A DNA stretch of 53,353 nt from Pluralibacter sp. UBA7423 (GCA_002470465.1 DKMD01000010.1:1-53353), one strand, 5' to 3'; counted from the stretch's first letter, positions 38,459 through 47,584 are shown. Numbers and translations: made by a program. Notes: generated from the sequence alone by a model not told the origin.

Positions 38459-39220
38459 TCAGTCGTTCAGAATCTGTGCCAGACAGTGTGCGACCGCTGC
38501 GGGATTTTCCCGGTGGGCGTTATGTCCGGCGTGAGGAATAAGGTGATACGGCGCGGCCAGCTCCTGCGCAATGGCGCGGAATTTTGCATCGCGCTCGCCG
38601 CATAAGTACCAGAAAGCATAGTCACGCTGGCTTAGCGCCGCGCGTAAATCTGGCTGTACCGCAAGCGACGTTGCCATCAGCATGTCAGCCAGCCGTGAAC
38701 CGTTGTTGCTGGCACGTAGCCCCACCAGAGCCTGACGCTGGCTTTCATTCAGCGAAGCAAACACCGGCTGGCGGTACCAGGCATCAAAAACTCGGGTGAG
38801 CGGTTCGGTGCGAAAACGTTTATCCCATTGTACATCGGAAGCCAGGCGCATTTTGCGGGCTTCCTCATCCTGAAGGCCGGGATGACTGCCCTCAACAATA
38901 ATGCCTTTCAGGCCAGGCAACGCTCCCTGAGAAGCAGCATACATCGCCACGCGGCCACCCAACGAATAGCCAATCAGCCAGCACGCCGCAACGTTGTAGC
39001 TTGCCAATGTTTCCTGCATTTCCCAAGATACATCGTCAAACCCCGTCACCGGAACATCAGCGCTGCCGTGATGGCCAGGCAAATCGAGATACAACCGGGG
39101 AAATTGACTCAGCGATTCACCGACCGCTTGCCACTCCCGGTTATCGCCGGAAAAGCCGTGCAGAAAAACCAGCCAGGGCCGCTCTTTCTCACCTTCACGG
39201 GCAACGGCGTTTAGCGTCAT
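38459..39220 (-). CDS. menH: SHCHC synthase (alpha/beta-hydrolase)
   Basis: MenH eliminates pyruvate from SEPHCHC to give SHCHC in menaquinone synthesis. The 253-residue alpha/beta-hydrolase has the oxyanion segment LHGFSGD, the nucleophile serine in GYSLGG, the acid in CGERDAKF and the histidine in [11 protein letters not shown]. Its start overlaps the menD stop by 4 bases. Confidence 0.96.
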   Translation of the reverse strand: MTLNAVAREGEKERPWLVFLHGFSGDNREWQAVGESLSQFPRLYLDLPGHHGSADVPVTGFDDVSWEMQETLASYNVAACWLIGYSLGGRVAMYAASQGALPGLKGIIVEGSHPGLQDEEARKMRLASDVQWDKRFRTEPLTRVFDAWYRQPVFASLNESQRQALVGLRASNNGSRLADMLMATSLAVQPDLRAALSQRDYAFWYLCGERDAKFRAIAQELAAPYHLIPHAGHNAHRENPAAVAHCLAQILND

Positions 39221-40887
39221 AGCTGGCTGACCTGCGCGAGCAGATGTTGCAGGGTTTGCGCGCCGTCTGTGTCATTGACGACCAGTTCGATAACCGTCGT
39301 CACCGGCTGTCGCCACGCGCCGCTCAGGGCATCTTCCAGCTCAGCCCAGCTTTCGGGGCGGTGATAGCGCAGGCCAAACAGCTTCGCCGCGTGCCCGAAG
39401 TTGACGTTTTGCGGCATCAGGTAGAAGCGCTCGCGCTCTTCGGCGGGCGTCGGCAACAGGGAGAAAATCTGTCCACCGTTGTTGTTCACCACAATCAGCA
39501 CCAGCGGCGCGGAAACCTGCCGCAGCAGCGCCAGACCGTTGAGATCGTAAAGCGCGGAGAGGTCGCCCACTATCGCGAGTGTGGATTTGGCGCTGCCGCG
39601 CTGTACGCCAGCGGCGGTGGAAATCAGCCCGTCGATGCCGCTGGCACCACGGTTGCTGTACACCGGATAACCCGCCGGAAGCTGTCCCAGCGCGTCAATC
39701 AGGCGCACCACCAGGCTGTTGCCAACGAACAGCTGGCCTTGCTCCGGCAGATAGTCACTGATGCGGTGCGCAAGCTGCGCTTCACCGAAGGTTTCGCGCT
39801 GCGCCACCGTCATTTTCCACGCCTGCTCTGAAAGCCGCGGGATAGCCACACTCCAGCCCTGACGGTGCTCCGCCGGGTGCTGGTCGAGCCATTTATCTAT
39901 TTCGCAGACCAGCCTGCGCCCGCGATGATGAGCCGGATCCAGCCTGCCAGGGAGATTATCCACCAGCCAGTATTCATCCGGCTCGCAGGTAGCCTGCCAT
40001 TGCAGGAGGCGCTTGCCCGTCAGGCTGCTGCCGAACTGGATGACAATCTGCGCCTGAGCCAGTTCGCTGACCGCTTTGGCATTGCCCAGCCATAAATCCG
40101 CACACGGCAGCGGCTGCCCGGTTTGCGACAGCACGTCGCCAATCAGCGGCCAGCCGAGGGTTTTCGCCCACTCGGCCACCTTTTTACCTTCCGCCGCGCT
40201 CATGCGCCCGGCCACGACAACGCCGCGCTTTTGCCGCCAGAAGAACCAGTCGCGCTGCTTTTCGCTTTCCAGCAGCAGGCCTTCGCGCAGCCAGGGTTTG
40301 TCGCTCTGCCACCAGTTGCCAAGCGCCCGCTGCCACTCAAGCCCGGTTTCGTCCATTTCGCCATATAGCGGCTCCGCGAAAGGACAGTTGATGTGTACAC
40401 CACCGCCGTGCAGCTGCCCCAGCGCATTATCAATCGACGACACCAGCCAGCGGGCGGGAATATCCTGGCTCGGGCGCGGCAAAGAAAGGGTTTGAGAAGG
40501 ATGAGAGCTGAACATGCCCGGCTGGCGAATCGCCTGATTGGCGCCGCAGTCGATAAGCTCCGGCGGCCTGTCCGCCGTCAGCAGGATCAGTTTTTCACCG
40601 GTCAGACCCGCTTCAATCAGCGCAGGATAGAGATTCGCAACCGCCGTACCGGAGGTGACGATCACCGCCACGGGCTGTCGGCTGCTTTTTGCCAGCCCCA
40701 GCGCCAGGTGACCCAGGCCACGCTCGTCAAAATGGGTGTGAGCAATCAGTGCGCGATTTTCTGCCGCCGCCAGCGTCAACGGCGTGGAACGCGAACCCGG
40801 CGCAATACAGACGTGCTGCACGCCGTGGCGGGTTAAAGCTTCGAGGATCACCGCCGCCCAGCGTCGGTTAAATGCGCTTACTGACAT
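39217..40887 (-). CDS. menD: SEPHCHC synthase
   Basis: MenD is a thiamine-diphosphate enzyme that adds a succinyl-semialdehyde unit from 2-oxoglutarate to isochorismate, the first committed step to menaquinone. The 556-residue protein has the N-terminal [16 protein letters not shown], the cofactor-activating Glu in [13 protein letters not shown] and the metal motif [16 protein letters not shown]. The ATG at 40887 gives the E. coli length and start ([10 protein letters not shown]). An upstream TTG (40905) has no support. It overlaps menH by 4 bases and follows menF after 78 bases. Confidence 0.97.
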   Translation of the reverse strand: MSVSAFNRRWAAVILEALTRHGVQHVCIAPGSRSTPLTLAAAENRALIAHTHFDERGLGHLALGLAKSSRQPVAVIVTSGTAVANLYPALIEAGLTGEKLILLTADRPPELIDCGANQAIRQPGMFSSHPSQTLSLPRPSQDIPARWLVSSIDNALGQLHGGGVHINCPFAEPLYGEMDETGLEWQRALGNWWQSDKPWLREGLLLESEKQRDWFFWRQKRGVVVAGRMSAAEGKKVAEWAKTLGWPLIGDVLSQTGQPLPCADLWLGNAKAVSELAQAQIVIQFGSSLTGKRLLQWQATCEPDEYWLVDNLPGRLDPAHHRGRRLVCEIDKWLDQHPAEHRQGWSVAIPRLSEQAWKMTVAQRETFGEAQLAHRISDYLPEQGQLFVGNSLVVRLIDALGQLPAGYPVYSNRGASGIDGLISTAAGVQRGSAKSTLAIVGDLSALYDLNGLALLRQVSAPLVLIVVNNNGGQIFSLLPTPAEERERFYLMPQNVNFGHAAKLFGLRYHRPESWAELEDALSGAWRQPVTTVIELVVNDTDGAQTLQHLLAQVSQL

Positions 40888-40965
40888 GAGATTGTCCGGT
40901 ATCAATTTTGCAAATAATTATAGATGAGCGATGACGACAGGTTATTGATATGCGTCGGTTATCTG

Positions 40966-42255
40966 TTATTCAGGCAGCAGCAGCGATCGTAACCCCGCCG
41001 CTTTTTGCGTGATCTCCTGCCACTCCTGCTCAGGGTCCGATCCGCGAACAATTCCCGCCCCGGCGTACAGCCGAACGACGTCGCCACTCACTTTTGCAGA
41101 GCGCAGCGCAACGCAAAATTCGCTCTGGTGCAGGCTAAGATACCCGGCAGAGCCCGCATACCACTCACGCGTAAAGGGCTCATGCTGTTCGAGAAACTGC
41201 CGCGCCTGCTCACGCGGCAACCCAGCCACGGCGGCAGTAGGCTGTAGCTGGACCAGGCAGCGCGCGTCGTCCGGCGCCTGGAGTTCGGCCTGAATGCGAC
41301 GGCGCAGATGCTGGACCTTACGCAGGCGAACCACCTGCGGCGGCAGCACCTCCAGCGCGCTGACGTCCTGCTGGAGACGCTGGCAGATGTCCTCAACGAC
41401 CAGCAGGTTTTCCCGCTGATTTTTGTCATCCTGCATGAGCCAATCTGCCAGATGATCTGCCTGCTTGTCGTCTGGATGGCTGGCTACGGTGCCCGCCAGC
41501 GCCTCCGTGAGAAGCTGGGTGCCCTGCCGCTGCCAGAGTCTCTCCGGCGTGGAGCCAAGAAAGGCGTTTTGCGCGTCAAAGGCCATCAGGAAATGGTAGC
41601 AGTTGAGGTTCACGCGGCGGCTGGCCGCCATCATCGCCCCCGCATGCAGGGGCGCAGCGAAACGTAAATCGGTGGCGCGAGCGAGAACAACTTTGTCCAG
41701 CACGCCGTTGGCGATTGTCTCGGTGGCCGTTTGAATCAAACGCACCCAGCCTGCGCGATCGGGATAGTGGCGTTCATTTTTGAGCTCGCCGCTGAGCAAC
41801 GGCAGCGGACGTGAAGGCTGAAGAGTGGTCAAAAATTCCCGCGCCGCGGCGGCATCGTCACGTAAGGAAACGTCACTACTGAGCGTCAGCCGCAACGAGG
41901 CTTTGCCCGCATGACGACGCCACTCTACCCGGGGAAGAAACAGCTGCCCGTCGCGAGGTTCAAAGGCATTCAGCCCCCAGATTCGCAGATCGGCCTGGGC
42001 TTCCTGCAAACAGTCAGCGGCATCAGAAAGAGAAGAAAAGTGACAGACGGCGCCCAGCGCCGCCGCTTCTTCCTGACCGTTGCGGTGTTGCCAGTAAAAT
42101 TGGGGGAAAGCAGACTGACTGCTTAACCAGCTCAGCGGGTCAAAGGCGTCATTCAGAGGGAAGGGAGTGTCAAAAATTCGCGAGCCGGGCGCATCAGGTA
42201 AGTCGTCAGTCAGAAAAGCCAGCAGGCCTTCCAGCGCAGCGGTAATGGAATGCAC
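40966..42255 (-). CDS. menF: Menaquinone-specific isochorismate synthase
   Basis: MenF converts chorismate to isochorismate, starting menaquinone synthesis. The 429-residue protein is of the chorismate-utilising family, with the catalytic Lys in DKVVLARATD, the Glu/Gly block LTEALAGTVASHPDD, FTREWYAGSAGYLS and the C-terminal VRLYAGAGIVRGSDPEQEW. I chose the GTG at 42255: AAGGGAG lies about seven bases upstream and the N-terminus aligns with the E. coli protein (431 aa). The frame continues 10 codons further upstream. It is the first gene of the men operon, with the terminator of elaB behind it. Confidence 0.96.
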   Translation of the reverse strand: MHSITAALEGLLAFLTDDLPDAPGSRIFDTPFPLNDAFDPLSWLSSQSAFPQFYWQHRNGQEEAAALGAVCHFSSLSDAADCLQEAQADLRIWGLNAFEPRDGQLFLPRVEWRRHAGKASLRLTLSSDVSLRDDAAAAREFLTTLQPSRPLPLLSGELKNERHYPDRAGWVRLIQTATETIANGVLDKVVLARATDLRFAAPLHAGAMMAASRRVNLNCYHFLMAFDAQNAFLGSTPERLWQRQGTQLLTEALAGTVASHPDDKQADHLADWLMQDDKNQRENLLVVEDICQRLQQDVSALEVLPPQVVRLRKVQHLRRRIQAELQAPDDARCLVQLQPTAAVAGLPREQARQFLEQHEPFTREWYAGSAGYLSLHQSEFCVALRSAKVSGDVVRLYAGAGIVRGSDPEQEWQEITQKAAGLRSLLLPE

Positions 42256-42281
42256 GCGAATCTCCCTTTGATATAAACCAT

Positions 42282-42318
42282 GCATTATAAAGGGTACTGC
42301 CCTAAAAAAGCAGTACCC
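42282..42318 (-). terminator. Terminator of elaB
   Basis: A perfect 9-bp stem GGGTACTGC/GCAGTACCC (42292-42300 with 42310-42318) lies 33 bases past the elaB stop codon. On the minus strand TTTATAAT follows. It also separates elaB from the men promoter. Confidence 0.75.
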
Positions 42319-42351
42319 ATGACGAGGGAGCGGATTTTTGCAGTTTGCAGC

Positions 42352-42657
42352 CTAACGCCGTGCCAGCAGCAGCCCTAACACCAGCCCAACGGCGGCACCC
42401 ACGCCAATACCTTGCCAGGGTTTTTCGTGTACGTAGTCATCGGCACGGGTCACGGCCTGTTTCGCCCGGTAGTAATAGGTGTCAGAAGCCTGACTTACGC
42501 GGGACTGAACGTCCTGCAGTGCTCTTTCGGCACGCAGCTTAAGCTCGATATACTTCTGGTCAGCGGGATCGCCGGAAAAGCTTAAGACCTCTTCCAGAGT
42601 GTCACTCAGCAGGGCCAGGTCATCATCAATGTGTGATTCATAAGAACGATATGCCAT
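42352..42657 (-). CDS. elaB: ElaB, tail-anchored inner membrane protein
   Basis: The 101-residue protein has a charged helical N-terminal part with heptad-like spacing (about 10-65) and a C-terminal membrane helix GIGVGAAVGLVLGLLLARR. This is the layout of the ElaB/YqjD (DUF883) family. Relatives are tail-anchored in the inner membrane, bind ribosomes in stationary phase and are induced under stress. The last 55 residues are almost identical to E. coli ElaB, while the first 10 differ. Single gene. Confidence 0.95.
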   Translation of the reverse strand: MAYRSYESHIDDDLALLSDTLEEVLSFSGDPADQKYIELKLRAERALQDVQSRVSQASDTYYYRAKQAVTRADDYVHEKPWQGIGVGAAVGLVLGLLLARR

Positions 42658-42703
42658 CAGTTTTCTCCATGGTTAAACCTGTCCGCTAACTATAGACAAT
42701 GCT

Positions 42704-43162
42704 TCAGGATCTTGCTTCCCGCGCCATACCGATGTGCGGAATGCCGTCTTCGTCATAGACGTCGGTAACGGGAGTAAAACCGAAGTGGGCATAAAATGCC
42801 TGAAGATGCGCCTGTGCCCCCAGATACAGCGCCTTCTGCGGCCAGTGTTGCTCGCAGCTGGCGAGGGTTTGCTCCATCAGCTTCACGCCGAGTTTTTCCC
42901 CGCGAACGGCCTGGCTGACAATCACCCGGCCTATCACTACGGGCTCAAATTCATCGCCACTTTTCAGAATCCTCGCATATGCCACCAGCTTACCGTCGCG
43001 CCAGCCGAGGATGTGCCGGTTCTCGCCGACAAGATCGTCGCCGTCTACATCCTGGTACGGACAGGCCTGCTCGACGACAAAGACCTCACAGCGTAGCTGC
43101 AACAAGGCGTACAGTTGTTGGACGGTTAACTGGCTGTGGTGAAGATCGTGCCACTGGATCAT
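42704..43162 (-). CDS. elaA: GNAT acetyltransferase ElaA
   Basis: The 152-residue protein is a GNAT-family N-acetyltransferase with the acetyl-CoA-binding region [17 protein letters not shown] and the N-terminal block [25 protein letters not shown] typical of ElaA. The substrate is unknown. I trimmed the frame to the ATG at 43162, which has GGAG six bases upstream and matches the E. coli start. The longer frame would run into the divergent rbn gene. Only 48 bases separate the two divergent starts. Confidence 0.93.
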   Translation of the reverse strand: MIQWHDLHHSQLTVQQLYALLQLRCEVFVVEQACPYQDVDGDDLVGENRHILGWRDGKLVAYARILKSGDEFEPVVIGRVIVSQAVRGEKLGVKLMEQTLASCEQHWPQKALYLGAQAHLQAFYAHFGFTPVTDVYDEDGIPHIGMAREARS

Positions 43163-43210
43163 TGTGCGCTCCGTTATACTCTGTGTTCTGGCCAAGAAGG
43201 AAAATGCGTT

Positions 43211-44131
43211 ATGGAATTGATTTTTCTCGGGACATCGGCAGGCGTTCCGACCCGTCACCGTAATATGACGTCGATAGTGCTTAATTTGCAACAACCGACG
43301 CTGTCGCAGATGTGGCTGTTCGACTGCGGAGAAGGGACCCAGCATCAGTTTCTGCGAACCAGCCACCACCCCGGCAAGCTCGATAAAATCTTTATCACTC
43401 ACCTGCATGGCGATCACCTTTTCGGTCTGCCAGGGCTGCTCTGCAGCCGTTCGATGCAGGGTAATCCTTCACCGCTCACAATTTACGGGCCAAAAGGCAT
43501 CAAAGAATTTGTTGAAACCGCCCTGCGTCTGAGCGGTTCCTGGACGGACTACCCGCTCACGATTGAAGAAATCAGCGAGGGTGAAGTTTTTGACGACGGC
43601 TTTTTCCGCGTGACCGCTTATCCGCTCAGTCACCCGGTCGAATGCTTCGGTTACCGCATCGAACAGCATGATAAGCCAGGTCCCCTTGATGCTGCACGAT
43701 TGCTGGCTGACGGCATTAAAGCCGGTCCGCTTTTCCAGCAGCTTAAAAAAGGTGCGACGGTCACGATGCCGGACGGGCGCATCGTCAACGGAAAGGATTA
43801 TCTCGGATCGAGCACGCCGGGCATTAAACTTGCCATTTTCGGCGATACGGCTCCCTGCCCTGCGGCGCTGGAACTCGCCAAAAACGTAGACGTAATGGTG
43901 CATGAAACTACTCTCGAACATGCGATGGCGGAAAAAGCCAACAGTCGTGGGCATTCATCATCCGTGCAGGCAGCGGAACTGGCGCGCGAAGCTAACGTCG
44001 GCAAGCTCATCATCACGCATGTGAGCTCCCGCTACGACTGGCAAGGCTGTCAGCTTCTGCTGGCTGAGTGCCGTGCCGTATTTACAGCCTGCGAACTGGC
44101 AGAAGACTTTAGCGTGTTCCCTCTGACTTAA
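43211..44131 (+). CDS. rbn: Ribonuclease BN (RNase Z family)
   Basis: Rbn is a zinc-dependent metallo-beta-lactamase-fold nuclease acting on tRNA 3' ends. The 306-residue protein has the metal motif [13 protein letters not shown], an N-terminal [14 protein letters not shown], and the downstream ligands in IFGDTAPC and [11 protein letters not shown]...ITHVSSRY. The ATG at 43211 is the E. coli start ([11 protein letters not shown]), with AAGGA nine bases upstream. The frame also runs 25 codons upstream across the elaA promoter without support. Confidence 0.96.
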   Translation: MELIFLGTSAGVPTRHRNMTSIVLNLQQPTLSQMWLFDCGEGTQHQFLRTSHHPGKLDKIFITHLHGDHLFGLPGLLCSRSMQGNPSPLTIYGPKGIKEFVETALRLSGSWTDYPLTIEEISEGEVFDDGFFRVTAYPLSHPVECFGYRIEQHDKPGPLDAARLLADGIKAGPLFQQLKKGATVTMPDGRIVNGKDYLGSSTPGIKLAIFGDTAPCPAALELAKNVDVMVHETTLEHAMAEKANSRGHSSSVQAAELAREANVGKLIITHVSSRYDWQGCQLLLAECRAVFTACELAEDFSVFPLT

Positions 44132-44194
44132 CTTTTGCCCGCAAATGCCGATAACAAAGTAAAGGCTCAGCATTCTCTTCACTTTGAGGGCAAA

Positions 44195-45199
44195 ATGGAC
44201 AATTTCCAGAAAGATATCGACGACAGGGCTAATCTGGCCCTGTCTAACCGCTTTGAGCTACTGCTGTTTCGCCTGGGTGCGTCGGCGGAAGGCGACAACG
44301 CAGAACTCTTCGGCATTAACGTATTTAAACTGCGTGAAATCGTTCCAATGCCTGCATTCACAAAACCCGCGGGCATTAAGGCCCCGGTAATGGGTATGGT
44401 CAACATTCGTGACCAGATTATCCCGGTTATCGATCTGCCTTCCGTACTTGGCTGTAAAGCAGAAAGCGGGTTGAATATTTTGCTGATAACCGAGTATGCC
44501 CGCAGCGTGCAGGCGTTTGCTGTCGAATCGGTGGAAAACATTATTCGTCTCGACTGGACTCAGGTACACACGGCTGAAAAAGCCGTAAACGGCCAGTACA
44601 TCACCAGTATCGCCTGCCTCGATAACGACAAGGACAGCAACAACCTGGCGATGGTGATCGACGTAGAGCAGATTCTGTATGACATCGTGCCAGCCGATCA
44701 CGATCTGCATGCCACTCGCCTGACTGCGCCGAAGCAAAGCATTAAGCCTGGCGCAATGGCGATTGTGGCTGAGGATTCAAAAGTGGCGCGTGCAATGCTG
44801 GAGAAAGGCCTGCACGCCATGGAAATCCCGGCGAAGATGCACGTCACCGGCCAACAGGCCTGGGACACTATCGAAAAACTGGCAAAAGAAGCACAGACGG
44901 AAGGCGTCCCGGTCACCGATAAAATCGCGCTGGTGCTGACGGATCTCGAAATGCCGGAGATGGACGGCTTTACCCTGACCCGTAAGATCAAATCCGACCC
45001 ACGCCTGAAGGCCATTCCGGTGGTGATCCACTCCTCCCTCTCCGGGAATGCCAACGAAGACCATATCCGCAAAGTCAAAGCCGATGGTTACGTGGCAAAG
45101 TTTGAAATTAACCAACTTTCGACAGTGATTAAAGAAGTACTGGAGCGCGCAGAGCGCCATGAAGACGGGCCGCTGATTAGCCGTCTGCATTCCGTGTAA
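44195..45199 (+). CDS. cheV: Chemotaxis coupling protein CheV
   Basis: CheV couples chemoreceptors to CheA and carries its own receiver domain. The 334-residue protein has an N-terminal CheW-like domain (about 15-170, including ELFGINVFKLREIV and GMVNIRDQIIPVIDL). The C-terminal receiver (about 185-315) has the acidic pair in VAEDSK, phosphoacceptor Asp250 in VLTDLEMPEMDG and the Lys in KADGYVAKFE. E. coli K-12 lacks cheV; Salmonella has it. I chose the ATG at 44195 with GAGGG just upstream. No other chemotaxis gene lies in the window, so it is an orphan here, next to rbn but probably transcribed alone. Confidence 0.95.
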   Translation: MDNFQKDIDDRANLALSNRFELLLFRLGASAEGDNAELFGINVFKLREIVPMPAFTKPAGIKAPVMGMVNIRDQIIPVIDLPSVLGCKAESGLNILLITEYARSVQAFAVESVENIIRLDWTQVHTAEKAVNGQYITSIACLDNDKDSNNLAMVIDVEQILYDIVPADHDLHATRLTAPKQSIKPGAMAIVAEDSKVARAMLEKGLHAMEIPAKMHVTGQQAWDTIEKLAKEAQTEGVPVTDKIALVLTDLEMPEMDGFTLTRKIKSDPRLKAIPVVIHSSLSGNANEDHIRKVKADGYVAKFEINQLSTVIKEVLERAERHEDGPLISRLHSV

Positions 45200-45736
45200 T
45201 GTTGATGTTGGGTGCCTGTCTCCGGCATCCATCACCCAGCCAACGGCTTTCCGGAACGTTGCACTAATATAATTTAACGCTGTATCCGGCCTTTTCACCA
45301 AAGACGGCATTGTGATTGAAGCCCAGCCGATGGTCTGGGCAGACAGTATTACAGCACCCGAGTTTATGAAGGGCTTACCGCTTCAGAACCCATCTGATGA
45401 TGCCGGGTGACGGCAGCAACTGCGTGATTCGACAACAGCTGAAGCTGCACTAAGTGCCGACGGGGCCATGACGAGAGTACACGCTCGTCTGACCCTTTCT
45501 CTTTTTATAGCGGGGCCATTCTGAAAAGAAGTAGCATCTCTTTTACGGTAACTGGAACCCGCGCATTTCCTGTTTATTATTAAATAATGAGCCGCTGACG
45601 AGATGACCACCCCATTAGGGTTACCGCCCGGCTACCCCTAACTCTCCCTGTAAAGCGCTTTCAACACAATGGAATAGGCGTAGCATAGTTACGGATATAA
45701 CTTTCTGGTATCACCCTGACAATCCGAGGATAAATT
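45200..45736. other. 537-base intergenic region between cheV and yeaR
   Basis: No full gene can be supported here. Near cheV, inverted repeats GGGTGCC/GGCATCC and TGGGTG/CACCCA give alternative hairpins. A frame at 45273-45410 reads like protein (MVWADSITAPEF) but has no good start. A hairpin GACGAG/CTCGTC (45470-45489) is followed by a T-rich stretch ending near 45508, like a terminator of an unseen RNA. CGGGGCCAT occurs twice (45461 and 45511). The last 130 bases carry a NarL-like site and must hold the yeaR promoter. Confidence 0.4.
45608..45639 (+). promoter_or_regulatory. Possible NarL/NarP sites upstream of yeaR
   Basis: CACCCCA-TT-AGGGTTA (45608-45623) resembles the 7-2-7 inverted NarL/NarP heptamers (TACYYMT), with mismatches. 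A perfect single heptamer TACCCCT lies at 45633-45639. E. coli yeaR-yoaG is activated by NarL with nitrate and repressed by NsrR, so such sites would fit. I could not place the -10 element or an NsrR box with confidence. Confidence 0.4.
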
Positions 45737-46069
45737 TTGGAAAGAATCATTATTCCTACTCATTATGTTCATGTCAGAGCAACCCCACTCTGGACAAAAG
45801 AAACGGCACCGGCCTCTATCTGGCAGCGACATCTGGACAAAGGCACCCGTCAGGGTGTCTACCCTCGCCTGAGCGTCATGCAGGGGTGCATCCGTTATTT
45901 GGGCTATGCGGATGAGACCAGCCCGGATCCCGTAGAAACATTGACTATCGAAGCGGGTCAGTTTGGTGTTTTCCCGCCAGAAAAATGGCACCGTATTGAG
46001 GCGCTGACCGAAGACACTGTTTTTAACGTCGACTTTTATGTTGACCCGAAAATCCTTACTGAAGATTAA
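45737..46069 (+). CDS. YeaR-like DUF1971 protein
   Basis: The 110-residue protein matches E. coli YeaR (119 aa) along its length: YVHVRATPLWTKETAPA, LDKGTRQGVYPRLSVMQG, LGYADE and IEAGQFGVFPPEKWHRIEA. The fold is a small cupin-like domain also found at the N-terminus of some TehB tellurite-resistance proteins. Its biochemical role is unknown; in E. coli the gene is induced by nitrate, nitrite and nitric oxide. The only start fitting the homology is a TTG at 45737 with CGAGGA six bases upstream, so translation may be modest. The YoaG-like gene follows after 10 bases. The C-terminal extension of E. coli YeaR is missing. Confidence 0.88.
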   Translation: MERIIIPTHYVHVRATPLWTKETAPASIWQRHLDKGTRQGVYPRLSVMQGCIRYLGYADETSPDPVETLTIEAGQFGVFPPEKWHRIEALTEDTVFNVDFYVDPKILTED

Positions 46070-46079
46070 GGAGTCTGTA

Positions 46080-46418
46080 ATGGATATCGAAAACAAAGGC
46101 TACACGCTTGAAGTCGTTAACTACGCCAGTAAAGAGAAACAGGCCAAAGTTTATTTGAAACCGATGTCGCTCTATATCCCTGATATTGCCGTGCAGGCGC
46201 TTAACGAGCTGGTTGAAAATCTGGCAAGCAAAGAAGATGCCCCCAAAGGCTTCATTGTGACGGTCACCAACAATAATAATGGCGTCTCCGTCGATAAGAA
46301 CCTGGCTACGCTGGCTGAACTGCATGATGCGACAATCGCGGCGGACACCGTGAAGGATTTAATCAATATCGTTCGTGGTTACGACACCGACGAAGAAGTT
46401 AACGTCTGCGGCTGGTGA
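46080..46418 (+). CDS. Tandem YoaG-like (DUF1869) protein
   Basis: E. coli YoaG is a 60-residue protein known as a homodimer. This 112-residue product contains two copies of that unit. The C-terminal half (about 58-112) has VTVTNNNNGVSVDKN and VKDLINIVRGYDTDEEVNVCGW, almost as in YoaG. The N-terminal half (about 7-53) keeps YTLEVVN and PMSLYIPDIAVQALNELV, matching the PMTLLVPEVAAEVIKDLV part of YoaG. It may therefore be a covalent version of the dimer. AAGGAG lies six bases before the ATG at 46080. It is the second gene of a yeaR-yoaG-like operon. Function unknown, possibly tied to nitrate or nitric oxide as in E. coli. Confidence 0.85.
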   Translation: MDIENKGYTLEVVNYASKEKQAKVYLKPMSLYIPDIAVQALNELVENLASKEDAPKGFIVTVTNNNNGVSVDKNLATLAELHDATIAADTVKDLINIVRGYDTDEEVNVCGW

Positions 46419-46563
46419 TCTTTTCTCTGTGACAGGCAGCACTGAGTAGCGCAACTGATTGCAAAACCCAACGCACAATAAGCTGCGGCGGCAAAATAAA
46501 ATCCTCAATATTTATCCACGTTTTGATGCTGTAATAAGCGTAATTAAATGGTGAGGAAATATC

Positions 46564-47502
46564 ATGGATCGTCGTCAGTTTATTGCAAGGGCGGCTGCTG
46601 CCATTGTCACGATACGCGCGGGCTCCGTACTGGCTCACCAAAAGAAAGTACAGCAAGATAATCTTATTGCTGAACCGCCTTCGGCGCAGTACGAAAAAAT
46701 TGCGTTATGGAAAGGCACACCGCCTGGAGGCCGGGGTCCTTCTGGTGGCGAGTTATTAAATGCCAGGGACGCTCTGAGTAATGTTGCCCGTCCTTCGTTA
46801 CAGGTATTTAAACCCGGGCATCCAAACGGTCAGGCTGTGCTGGTGGCTGCCGGAGGTGGCTACAAACGTATGGAGATGGGGAAAGAAGCGTGGCCCGCAG
46901 CAATTTGGTTGACCAGGCTTGGCTACACCGCCTATGTGTTGACCTATAGGTTGCCGCGGGAAGGCTGGCACGATGGCAACATGGTGGCTCTGCAAGACGC
47001 ACAACGCGCTCTGCGCATTGTACGTAGCGGTGAAAAACATGTGAGCTTACTGGGCTTTTCTGCGGGTGGGCATCTGTTAGGTATGGCCGCAGCACGAACA
47101 GGTTTTCAATCCTATCCTGAACAAGATGCGCTGGACAGAACCCCTGCGTATGCCGATCGTGCAGCGCTGATTTATCCCATTATCACCCTCGAAAAACCTT
47201 ACACTCATACTTCAACGCATAACATTCTGGTGGGATCCCATGCCACGGATGAAGAAAATGCCCGATGGTCGATACAGAATTTTGTTACGCCGCATACTCC
47301 GCCAATGTTCTTAGTACAGGCGGAGGATGACCCCATTTCAGACCCACATAACACATTAATTATGGCGGCGGTTTGCCAGCACGAGCACGTACCTGTGGAT
47401 ATGTGCCGTTACTCGTCGGGCGGTCATGGTTTTGGGATGGGTAAACCCGGGACGCCAACGATGGAATGGCCTTTACGCTACAAATCCTGGCTTGAAATTT
47501 GA
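46564..47502 (+). CDS. Exported alpha/beta-hydrolase (acetyl esterase-like)
   Basis: The 312-residue protein begins DRRQFIARAAAAIV, a twin-arginine-like signal, followed by a cleavable region to about residue 24. The rest is an alpha/beta-hydrolase: the oxyanion segment AAGGGYKRM (95-103), nucleophile Ser166 in GFSAGGH, acidic residues in AEDDPISD (253-260) and His288 in GGHGFG. It resembles bacterial acetyl-xylan esterase/lipase-like enzymes, but the substrate is unknown. Tat export to the periplasm is an inference from the RR motif. It is absent from this place in E. coli K-12. It lies 145 bases behind the YoaG-like gene, convergent with the nuo operon. Its base use is AT-richer in places than its neighbours. 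Confidence 0.85.
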   Translation: MDRRQFIARAAAAIVTIRAGSVLAHQKKVQQDNLIAEPPSAQYEKIALWKGTPPGGRGPSGGELLNARDALSNVARPSLQVFKPGHPNGQAVLVAAGGGYKRMEMGKEAWPAAIWLTRLGYTAYVLTYRLPREGWHDGNMVALQDAQRALRIVRSGEKHVSLLGFSAGGHLLGMAAARTGFQSYPEQDALDRTPAYADRAALIYPIITLEKPYTHTSTHNILVGSHATDEENARWSIQNFVTPHTPPMFLVQAEDDPISDPHNTLIMAAVCQHEHVPVDMCRYSSGGHGFGMGKPGTPTMEWPLRYKSWLEI

Positions 47503-47584
47503 GGATTTGGCGACTTTTCCTGTCACTGCCTTTTCACCGAACTCCCTCCTGCGCATACCTCCACGATTGTCTCTCGTTCAGGCG

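Noticed and set aside
45383..45610. 75-codon minus-strand frame in the cheV-yeaR gap
   Set aside because: Arg/Ser-rich translation without any recognisable feature and without a good ribosome-binding site. I prefer to leave the region as intergenic.
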